A stretch of DNA of 5,852 bases from Halieaceae bacterium (lineage in GTDB: Bacteria; Pseudomonadota; Gammaproteobacteria; Pseudomonadales; Halieaceae), in contig QXYP01000308.1 of NCBI GenBank assembly GCA_009886815.1, positions 1 through 5,852 of the forward strand, in the 5' to 3' direction. Positions 1 to 5,852 of the stretch are shown here, piece after piece. A program made the position numbers and the translations under genes. Within the stretch, counting starts at the first letter, position 1. Every line of letters starts with the position of its first letter. A model generated the notes under the pieces. That model was not told the DNA's origin, made no database searches, and was given only the letters and a program-made list of their open reading frames with translations.

Positions 1-160
1 TGTCAGCCTCTTCTTCAAGTGCCAAACCGGCGAGCTCTTCCGGCGTAATGGGCGACCGCCAGTTGGGTAATGCGCCTTTAATGAGAAGGGGCCTGCGCTG
101 CCAGTAGGAAGCAAGAAAAGCTTGCTCATCAAATTCAAAGGTCAGTAGCGATTCCGGCAC
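1..160 (-). CDS. roxA: Ribosomal protein L16 arginine hydroxylase, 5' part only (53 codons)
   Basis: This is the N-terminal 53 residues of a cupin/JmjC-type 2-oxoglutarate and Fe(II) dioxygenase. In E. coli RoxA (YcfD) hydroxylates an arginine of ribosomal protein L16. The visible part aligns with the E. coli N-terminus: FLASYWQRRPLLIKGA (residues 15-30) matches FLERHWQKRPVVLKRG, and PITPEELAGLALEEEAD matches PISPDELAGLAMESEVD. The iron-binding HxD...H residues lie beyond the left edge, so catalytic competence cannot be judged. I chose the GTG at 160-158 because AAGGTG sits 8 nt upstream; the in-frame TTG two codons earlier is too close to that site. The gene starts 18 nt after the purB stop and is probably cotranscribed with it. 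The family assignment is confident despite the truncation. Confidence 0.85.
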   Translation of the reverse strand, partial: MPESLLTFEFDEQAFLASYWQRRPLLIKGALPNWRSPITPEELAGLALEEEAD

Positions 161-168
161 GCTCAATT

Positions 169-174
169 CACCTT
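169..174 (-). promoter_or_regulatory. Ribosome binding site of roxA
   Basis: AAGGTG on the minus strand lies 8 nt before the GTG at 160. It favours this GTG over the TTG at 166-164, which would leave only about 2 nt. The site lies just after the tandem TGA TGA stops of purB, so ribosomes finishing purB could reinitiate here. Confidence 0.6.
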
Positions 175-178
175 GTCA

Positions 179-1564
<1,386 letters not shown>

Positions 1565-1589
1565 TCATTAGTCTTGTCTATGCGAATCA

Positions 1590-2228
1590 CTAGCGTATGC
1601 CCAGTTCGCGACACAATTCCAGCGCGGTTGCACGAATACGTCCTCGCTGAAATGTTAATTTCCATCGACGTCCTCCCAATTGCCGCCAGAGAAACGCCGA
1701 TCTCACGCCGGCCAGCAGTAGAGCACGAATCATTTCAGCATTAGCCTCGCTTTGCAGATGCTGGGCACTCCCGGCAATCTTGATTCTGAAGGATAGGGTG
1801 CTTAGCGTATCGGAATAGACCGCCGCGACGCTCTGGCAAATCTCCTTAGATTGCGAGCTAAAGTGTGCCGCTTTGTAGCTAGAGTGTTGCAGCCGGTTGT
1901 GTACCACTTCCTGTAAATCAGGGCGACCAGCAAATTTCCCTTCAAGATGCAAAATGGACAGAAAGTAGCGCATCATGGTGCCCATCGTTTCATCATCACC
2001 GGGAGCGAGGCCTGCTGCCAAGTTTTGTAGCCCGAGTTTAACGCCCTGAATGTTACCAAAAACCCCTTCAACATTTTCGGCATCAAAGCTAAATAAGGAA
2101 TGTAGCGACGCCTCCAAATATTCGATCGGATAGGTTCCCGTCCGAGACAGCTGGTCAACAATCCTGGCAGCCTGAGCGACCCCCGCAAGAGCGAGGGTCT
2201 GCTCTTTAAGCGGGTTCGATGCATTCAT
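1590..2228 (-). CDS. hflD: High-frequency lysogenization protein HflD homolog (DUF489)
   Basis: This 212-residue protein belongs to the HflD family. E. coli HflD is a mostly helical peripheral membrane protein known for binding lambda CII and promoting its degradation; its role in the host itself is unclear. The match to E. coli HflD covers the full length: [18 protein letters not shown] near the N-terminus against [38 protein letters not shown] in the middle, then [29 protein letters not shown] near the C-terminus. No transmembrane segment or signal peptide is apparent. I placed the start at the ATG at 2228-2226, which overlaps the mnmA stop as ATGA and gives the family length of about 213. 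A TTG 11 codons upstream is open but would lie inside mnmA. The position after mnmA is conserved in E. coli, so the family call is secure while cellular function stays vague. Confidence 0.93.
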   Translation of the reverse strand: MNASNPLKEQTLALAGVAQAARIVDQLSRTGTYPIEYLEASLHSLFSFDAENVEGVFGNIQGVKLGLQNLAAGLAPGDDETMGTMMRYFLSILHLEGKFAGRPDLQEVVHNRLQHSSYKAAHFSSQSKEICQSVAAVYSDTLSTLSFRIKIAGSAQHLQSEANAEMIRALLLAGVRSAFLWRQLGGRRWKLTFQRGRIRATALELCRELGIR

Positions 2229-3316
2229 ATCGCGCTCTCTATAATACCGCCACCCAAGCAAATATCGTCATTGTAAAATACCACCGACTGCCCGGGCGTA
2301 ATTGCACGTTGCGGAACGTCAAATTGGACAACGAATCCAGCCTCAGTCTCGGAAACAACACAGCTCTGATCCGGCTGGCGGTAACGTACTTTAGCGGCGC
2401 ATTGCAGGGGAAAAGTAGGGGCGCTCCCTGAAATCCAGAACAGGCTTTTGGCGTGAAGGGTGCTCTTGAAAAGCGTTGAATGATCATTTCCCTGGGCAAT
2501 GATGAGCGTATTACGCTCGATGTTTTTTTCAACGACATACCAAGGCGCATCTGTGCGATCTGCCAGTCCGCCAATGCCCAAGCCCTGGCGTTGACCGATG
2601 GTGTGGTACATCAATCCTTGGTGCTCCCCCAGCGGCTCTCCATTTACATCTTCGATGACGCCCGGTTGTGCGGGCAAATATTGTTGAAGAAAATCTGTGA
2701 AGCGTCGTTCGCCGATAAAACAGATTCCTGTTGAATCCTTTTTACGCGCTGTAGCTAGACCGGCTCCTTCTGCGATATTTCGAACCTCGGGCTTGGCTAG
2801 CCCTCCTACGGGAAACAAGCTTCGGGACAACTCGCGGTGTCCCACCTGATGGAGGAAATAGCTTTGATCCTTGTCGACATCAACCCCTTTTCTGAGGGCT
2901 GTACGCTCGCCAGTGTCGTCGCGCTGCACATAATGCCCCGTCGCTATGAAATCAGCGCCGAGATCCGTCGCGTAGTCTAAAAAGGCACGAAACTTTATTT
3001 CTCGGTTACAAAGAATGTCGGGGTTGGGCGTGCGCCCGCTTTGGTATTCGGCAAGAAAGTGCTCAAAGACGCCATCCCAGTACTCTGCGGCGAAATTTGC
3101 GCTGTGCAACTTAATACCCAAGGAGGCCGCGACGGCTTGGGCATCAGCGAGATCTTCCTTAGCCGTACAGTACTCAGTGCCGTCGTCCTCATCCCAATTT
3201 TTCATGAACAGGCCTTCGACGTGATACCCCTGATCTCGTAGCAACAAGGCTGCAACTGAAGAATCAACTCCGCCGGACATTCCAACAATGACGGTGCTTG
3301 TGCGAGAACTATTCAT
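2225..3316 (-). CDS. mnmA: tRNA-specific 2-thiouridylase MnmA
   Basis: MnmA (TrmU) uses ATP to adenylate C2 of U34 in tRNA-Lys, -Glu and -Gln, then inserts sulfur delivered by the IscS-Tus persulfide relay. The 363-residue protein shows the whole family pattern. The PP-loop SGGVDSS (14-20) is followed by the FMKNWDEDD block (37-45) and NPDILCN with Asp100 and nucleophile Cys103. TGHY (126-129) and KDQSYFL (149-155) come next, then [12 protein letters not shown] (195-206) with the second catalytic Cys199. [13 protein letters not shown] (238-250) and C-terminal CLGGGIIE close the barrel domains. Both catalytic cysteines are present. The ATG at 3316 gives the normal N-terminus and lies 4 nt after the nudJ stop; its Shine-Dalgarno is weak, suggesting coupling to nudJ translation. 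The stop overlaps the hflD start (ATGA). Confidence 0.98.
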   Translation of the reverse strand: MNSSRTSTVIVGMSGGVDSSVAALLLRDQGYHVEGLFMKNWDEDDGTEYCTAKEDLADAQAVAASLGIKLHSANFAAEYWDGVFEHFLAEYQSGRTPNPDILCNREIKFRAFLDYATDLGADFIATGHYVQRDDTGERTALRKGVDVDKDQSYFLHQVGHRELSRSLFPVGGLAKPEVRNIAEGAGLATARKKDSTGICFIGERRFTDFLQQYLPAQPGVIEDVNGEPLGEHQGLMYHTIGQRQGLGIGGLADRTDAPWYVVEKNIERNTLIIAQGNDHSTLFKSTLHAKSLFWISGSAPTFPLQCAAKVRYRQPDQSCVVSETEAGFVVQFDVPQRAITPGQSVVFYNDDICLGGGIIESAI

Positions 3317-3320
3317 AAAC

Positions 3321-3773
3321 TCACGATTCTATGATGAGTGAAAGCGGTGCGCAGAGACCAGCTCTATGTTGGCGCAGCACTTCAAGGACCAAATGACTTC
3401 TGTGGATGGACGCAAGACGCTCGATCTCATCAAAGCGCATCCAGTGAGCTCCAATAATACCGTCATCAAGGTCCCGGTCGCTATGCTCCAATAGGGCAGA
3501 ACAGAGAAAAGTATGCCTTAAATAGGTAGTACGGTTAGGCGCGCTGAATAGCGCTACGCCAAGATACCCCGTGGCCTCAACTTCCCAGCGCGTCTCTTCT
3601 AGCACTTCACGGTGTACCGCCTCGAGTAGCGTTTCACCTTGCTCCAAATGACCGGCGGGCTGATTGAGCACCGGCCGATCCGAATCCACAGGTTGCTCTT
3701 CAACCATGAGGTAGCAGTCATCTTTCACCACGACTGCCGCGACCGTGACATTGGGTCGCCAGCGCTCAGTCAT
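3321..3773 (-). CDS. nudJ: NudJ-like Nudix phosphatase
   Basis: This 150-residue Nudix hydrolase matches NudJ (YmfB), which in E. coli dephosphorylates nucleoside tri- and diphosphates and the thiamine precursor HMP-PP. The N-terminus [12 protein letters not shown] resembles [25 protein letters not shown] (36-49) leads into the Nudix box at 41-63, with Gly41, Glu47 and the metal-binding REVLEE core (55-60). Downstream residues such as [13 protein letters not shown] match the C-terminal part. The last glycine of the consensus box (REUxEExGU) is Arg62 here. The ATG at 3773 is chosen because GGAGGT lies 6 nt upstream, it overlaps the rluE stop as ATGA, and the length matches E. coli (153). The open frame extends 55 codons further upstream, but that stretch lies inside rluE and shows no Nudix similarity. 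Neighbour order supports nudJ over other Nudix families; the in vivo substrate is inferred. Confidence 0.92.
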   Translation of the reverse strand: MTERWRPNVTVAAVVVKDDCYLMVEEQPVDSDRPVLNQPAGHLEQGETLLEAVHREVLEETRWEVEATGYLGVALFSAPNRTTYLRHTFLCSALLEHSDRDLDDGIIGAHWMRFDEIERLASIHRSHLVLEVLRQHRAGLCAPLSLIIES

Positions 3774-4330
3774 TTGCTGACCTCCGCAGATTGCCTCAAG
3801 TATTGCCCCGGCTTTAGATCTCCAAGTTGCCAATCGCCAATCGTCATGCGAACGAGCCTCAGAGTGGGCAAACCGACTGCAGCGGTCATTCTCCGGACTT
3901 GACGGTTGCGCCCCTCTTGAATTGAGATTTCCAGCCATGCATCGGGAATATGCGCTCGAAATCGCACCGGCGGCGACCTATCCCACAGCTCCGGAGCAGG
4001 TATTTCTTTAACTTTGGCGGGCTTCGTTTTTCCATCTTTTAAGGCTAAACCCGAGGCCAGTTGGTCGATGGCTTGTTGTGAGGGAGTGCCCTCAACCTGA
4101 ACCCAGTAGGTTTTCCATAATTTGAACTTCGGATTGGCAATGCGTTGCTGGAGCATGCCGTCATTCGTCAGCAAGGTCAGCCCCTCGGAATCATAATCTA
4201 GCCTGCCGGCAACGCGAAATGCAGGTGCGGACAATAAATTACCCAAAGTTTGCCTAGGCGGATTGTTATCCCTATCGGTGAATTGGCTCAGGACCCGATA
4301 GGGTTTATTCAGCAGAATAATGTCCGGCAA
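3770..4330 (-). CDS. rluE: 23S rRNA pseudouridine(2457) synthase RluE (TTG start)
   Basis: This is a RsuA/RluE-type pseudouridine synthase; E. coli RluE isomerises U2457 of 23S rRNA. Starting from the TTG at 4330, the 186-residue protein begins MPDIILLNKPYRVLSQFTD, matching VILFNKPYDVLPQFTD of E. coli. The catalytic motif GRLDYDSEGL (42-51) carries nucleophile Asp45. TYWVQVEGTPS, EGRNRQVRRM (139-148) and PTLRLVRMTIGDW follow, all diagnostic of the family. There is no ATG near the N-terminus. The TTG at 4330 has AGGAGGG 7 nt upstream. A further in-frame TTG at 4396 would add 22 poorly conserved, proline-rich residues and lacks a good site. The E. coli protein has a longer basic N-terminal tail that this version omits. 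The stop overlaps the nudJ start (ATGA), and rluE is the first gene of the minus-strand group. Confidence 0.93.
   Translation of the reverse strand: MPDIILLNKPYRVLSQFTDRDNNPPRQTLGNLLSAPAFRVAGRLDYDSEGLTLLTNDGMLQQRIANPKFKLWKTYWVQVEGTPSQQAIDQLASGLALKDGKTKPAKVKEIPAPELWDRSPPVRFRAHIPDAWLEISIQEGRNRQVRRMTAAVGLPTLRLVRMTIGDWQLGDLKPGQYLRQSAEVSK
3780..3785 (-). promoter_or_regulatory. Strong ribosome binding site of nudJ
   Basis: GGAGGT on the minus strand, 6 nt before the ATG at 3773, lies inside the last codons of rluE. It decides the nudJ start against a longer in-frame ATG at 3938. Confidence 0.8.
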
Positions 4331-4337
4331 TCCCAGA

Positions 4338-4344
4338 CCCTCCT
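4338..4344 (-). promoter_or_regulatory. Strong ribosome binding site that sets the rluE start
   Basis: AGGAGGG on the minus strand is 7 nt before the TTG at 4330. It is the best ribosome binding site upstream of the conserved RluE core and argues for a TTG start here over the TTG at 4396. Confidence 0.7.
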
Positions 4345-4382
4345 GATTAATGTTAGACTTCTGCGCTGGGGGAGGTGGCCTA

Positions 4383-4439
4383 ATGCCATCGTCCAATTAC
4401 GTTCCAATAAACCTGCACAACGCCGGGGGCCCCGAGTAG
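4383..4439 (+). CDS. Possible 18-residue leader peptide upstream of icd
   Basis: An ATG at 4383 opens 18 codons (MPSSNYVPINLHNAGGPE) ending at TAG 4437-4439. The purine-rich GGGGGAGGTGG (4368-4378) places a perfect GGAGG core 7 nt before the ATG, a better ribosome site than that of icd itself. The peptide ends 86 nt before the icd start. I recognise no homolog, and it shows no run of a regulatory amino acid such as those in attenuator leaders. It could be a translated leader of the icd mRNA, if the transcript begins upstream of about 4365. It could equally be chance: a transcript starting closer to icd would not include it. Treat as a hypothesis. Confidence 0.22.
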   Translation: MPSSNYVPINLHNAGGPE

Positions 4440-4477
4440 GCATGCCCTGTTGCCTGTCGTCGCATGTCATTGGAACG
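4400..4477. repeat. Inverted repeat CGTTCCAAT/ATTGGAACG in the divergent region
   Basis: The 9-bp arms at 4400-4408 and 4469-4477 are perfectly complementary and separated by 60 bp. A partial direct copy (TCCAAT) at 4392-4397 is offset 11 bp, about one helical turn, from the TCCAAT in the left arm. The position between divergent genes fits operator half-sites for a shared regulator. The length is short enough to arise by chance, and no regulator is identified. Confidence 0.35.
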
Positions 4478-4511
4478 GAATCCATTGCAATACCTGAATT
4501 AAACTAAAAAT

Positions 4512-4515
4512 AGGA
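4512..4515 (+). promoter_or_regulatory. Weak ribosome binding site of icd
   Basis: AGGA lies 10 nt before the icd ATG at 4526. The spacing is longer than optimal, and the upstream stretch is A-rich (AAACTAAAAATAGGA), which may help ribosome access. It is the only candidate near this start. Confidence 0.4.
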
Positions 4516-4525
4516 TTCTCGTAAT

Positions 4526-5779
4526 ATGTCATACAAGCACATTAAGGTTCCGGACACCGGAGACGTCATTACAGTCAACGAGGACAACAGCCTGTCTGTG
4601 CCCGATAAGCCTATCATTCCTTACATTGAAGGTGATGGAATTGGGGTCGATATTACGCCGGTAATGATCGATGTGGTCAACGCCGCCGTCGAAAAGGCCT
4701 ACGGAGGGCAAAAGGCGATATCGTGGATGGAAATTTATACCGGGGAAAAGGCTGCCGAGCTGTACGAAGGCGACTGGTTCCCTGAGGAGACGCTGGAAGC
4801 GATTAAAACCTACGCCGTTGCCATTAAAGGCCCGCTAACAACTCCGGTAGGGGGTGGTTTTCGTTCATTGAATGTGGCGCTTCGCCAGGAGCTTGATCTA
4901 TACACCTGTCTTCGCCCGGTTCGCTGGTTCGAGGGTGTTCCGTCGCCGGTACGTCGACCTGAAGACTGCAATATGGTGATCTTTCGCGAGAACTCTGAAG
5001 ATATTTACGCGGGTATCGAATATCAGGCCGGTACGCCGGAAGCCCAGAAAGTCGTTGATTTCATCATTAATGAAATGGGTGCCACAAAAATTCGCTTCCC
5101 CGAAGACGTGGGTATTGGCATTAAACCGGTATCCTCAGCGGGAACTAAGCGCTTGGTTCGCAAAGCGATTCAGTATGCCATTGATCAAAACCTGCCTTCA
5201 GTAACGCTGGTTCATAAAGGCAACATCATGAAATTTACTGAGGGCGCGTTCCGGGATTGGGGCTATGAGCTGGCTCAGGAAGAGTTTGGCGGTCAGTTAG
5301 TCGATGGTGGACCCTGGGTGGAAATTAAAAACCCGATCACCGGTGACCCTATTATTATCAAAGATGTTATTGCCGATGCCATGCTGCAGCAGGTTCTGAC
5401 CCGTCCTAAAGACTACAGTGTGGTCGCAACACTCAATCTCAATGGCGACTATTTGTCTGATGCCCTGGCGGCTCAGGTAGGTGGAATTGGCATCGCTCCA
5501 GGAGCAAACCTGTCTGATACGGTTGCCCTGTTCGAAGCAACTCACGGCACAGCACCAAAGTACGCAGGGCAGGACAAGGTCAATCCTGGCTCGCTGATTT
5601 TGTCAGCTGAAATGATGATGCGCCATTTGGGCTGGAATGAGGCGGCTGATTTGATCGTCGATGGCATGAATGGTGCCATTCAAGACCGAACCGTCACCTA
5701 TGACTTTGAACGTCTGATGGAGGGAGCGACATTGGTCTCCTGCTCAGACTTTGGAAAGGCTATCATAAAGGCAATGTAA
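4526..5779 (+). CDS. icd: Isocitrate dehydrogenase, NADP-dependent (dimeric type)
   Basis: Icd oxidatively decarboxylates isocitrate to 2-oxoglutarate with NADP+ in the TCA cycle. The 417-residue protein aligns across its whole length with the 416-residue E. coli homodimeric enzyme, numbered one higher. Substrate-binding Ser114, Asn116, Arg120, Arg130 and Arg154 are present, as are catalytic Tyr161 and Lys231 and metal-binding Asp284, Asp308 and Asp312. NADP specificity is supported by Lys345, Tyr346, Val352, Tyr392 and Arg396, the counterparts of the E. coli 2'-phosphate-binding residues. Ser114 in [13 protein letters not shown] corresponds to the serine phosphorylated by AceK in enterics, so control at the glyoxylate branch point is possible if the genome encodes AceK. 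The ATG at 4526 gives the family N-terminus, including [15 protein letters not shown] (31-45). The gene is transcribed away from rluE and ends at an intrinsic terminator, so it is probably monocistronic. Confidence 0.98.
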   Translation: MSYKHIKVPDTGDVITVNEDNSLSVPDKPIIPYIEGDGIGVDITPVMIDVVNAAVEKAYGGQKAISWMEIYTGEKAAELYEGDWFPEETLEAIKTYAVAIKGPLTTPVGGGFRSLNVALRQELDLYTCLRPVRWFEGVPSPVRRPEDCNMVIFRENSEDIYAGIEYQAGTPEAQKVVDFIINEMGATKIRFPEDVGIGIKPVSSAGTKRLVRKAIQYAIDQNLPSVTLVHKGNIMKFTEGAFRDWGYELAQEEFGGQLVDGGPWVEIKNPITGDPIIIKDVIADAMLQQVLTRPKDYSVVATLNLNGDYLSDALAAQVGGIGIAPGANLSDTVALFEATHGTAPKYAGQDKVNPGSLILSAEMMMRHLGWNEAADLIVDGMNGAIQDRTVTYDFERLMEGATLVSCSDFGKAIIKAM

Positions 5780-5800
5780 GTCATTGTTTTATAATGGTTT

Positions 5801-5827
5801 AAAGCCCGCTGATGCGGGCTTTTTTTT
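5801..5827 (+). terminator. Intrinsic terminator of icd
   Basis: The arms AAAGCCCGC (5801-5809) and GCGGGCTTT (5814-5822) pair perfectly around a TGAT loop, and eight T run from 5820 to 5827. It lies 21 nt after the icd stop. On the opposite strand the stem is followed by only three T, so it should act mainly on icd transcripts. Confidence 0.93.
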
Positions 5828-5852
5828 GACCTGTATCTTTGGCTAACGGGGC

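Larger units (their letters stand above)
4331..4525. promoter_or_regulatory. Divergent intergenic region between rluE and icd
   Basis: These 195 bp must hold the promoters of both the minus-strand gene group and icd. No good sigma70 promoter is visible in either direction. The best plus-strand fragments are TTGCAA (4485-4490) and TAAACT (4500-4505), but their spacing is wrong. On the minus strand TAACAT lies close to the rluE ribosome site and lacks a -35. The region contains a perfect inverted repeat, CGTTCCAAT (4400-4408) and ATTGGAACG (4469-4477), and an extra direct TCCAAT at 4392-4397. Two 8-bp palindromes, GGGGCCCC (4426-4433) and GGCATGCC (4439-4446), lie between the repeat arms. It also carries a possible 18-codon leader ORF. 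E. coli icd is controlled by ArcA and Cra, but I see no convincing site for either. Confidence 0.6.

Noticed and set aside
3774..3938. 55-codon upstream extension of nudJ from ATG 3938
   Set aside because: It overlaps conserved RluE C-terminal sequence in another frame, has no Nudix similarity, and the ATG at 3773 has GGAGGT plus an ATGA overlap and gives the expected length.
4426..4446. Adjacent palindromes GGGGCCCC and GGCATGCC
   Set aside because: Each is only 8 bp with no loop, and neither is followed by a T-run, so neither is a terminator. Restriction-site-like palindromes of this length arise by chance; noted only as part of the intergenic region.
4442..4510. 22-codon plus-strand ORF starting at ATG 4442 and ending just before icd
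   Set aside because: Only a poor ribosome site (GAGTAGG, very close to the ATG) precedes it, and the frame is the tail of a longer shadow frame antisense to rluE.
5828..5852. Start or end of another gene right of the terminator
   Set aside because: Only 25 bases remain. They show no ribosome site with start codon and no recognisable protein end on either strand.

Overview
The window is an ordinary housekeeping segment of a gammaproteobacterial chromosome. Gene order and protein similarity both point there: rluE-nudJ-mnmA-hflD-purB runs on the minus strand, divergent from icd on the plus strand. This is the neighbourhood known from Escherichia coli, and a related arrangement occurs in pseudomonads. 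In E. coli phoPQ separates purB from the L16 hydroxylase gene; here roxA follows purB directly. That, the balanced base composition and the sequence divergence from enterics suggest a non-enteric, possibly marine or Pseudomonas/Cellvibrio-like gammaproteobacterium. The taxon is inferred, not shown.

Minus strand, in reading order: rluE (23S rRNA pseudouridine synthase, TTG start at 4330), nudJ (Nudix phosphatase), mnmA (tRNA 2-thiouridylase), hflD (DUF489), purB (adenylosuccinate lyase) and the first 53 codons of roxA (ribosomal oxygenase), which runs off the left edge. The genes are packed like one operon. rluE/nudJ and mnmA/hflD share ATGA stop-start overlaps, nudJ/mnmA are 4 nt apart, hflD/purB 40 nt and purB/roxA 18 nt. 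Three of the products modify rRNA, tRNA or a ribosomal protein, and the others serve nucleotide or cofactor metabolism, so the unit looks like a growth-related translation and purine operon.

Plus strand: icd encodes NADP-dependent isocitrate dehydrogenase with all catalytic residues and the AceK-type phosphorylation serine. It ends at a strong intrinsic terminator. The last 25 bases hold nothing recognisable.

The only substantial non-coding stretch is the 195-bp divergent region between rluE and icd (4331-4525). It contains a possible 18-codon leader ORF with an excellent ribosome binding site, a CGTTCCAAT inverted repeat and two short palindromes, but no convincing sigma70 promoter. I found no mobile element, CRISPR array, RNA gene, defence system or otherwise undescribed system. 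The findings are modest: start-site corrections, the candidate leader peptide, the repeat and a variant Nudix box.
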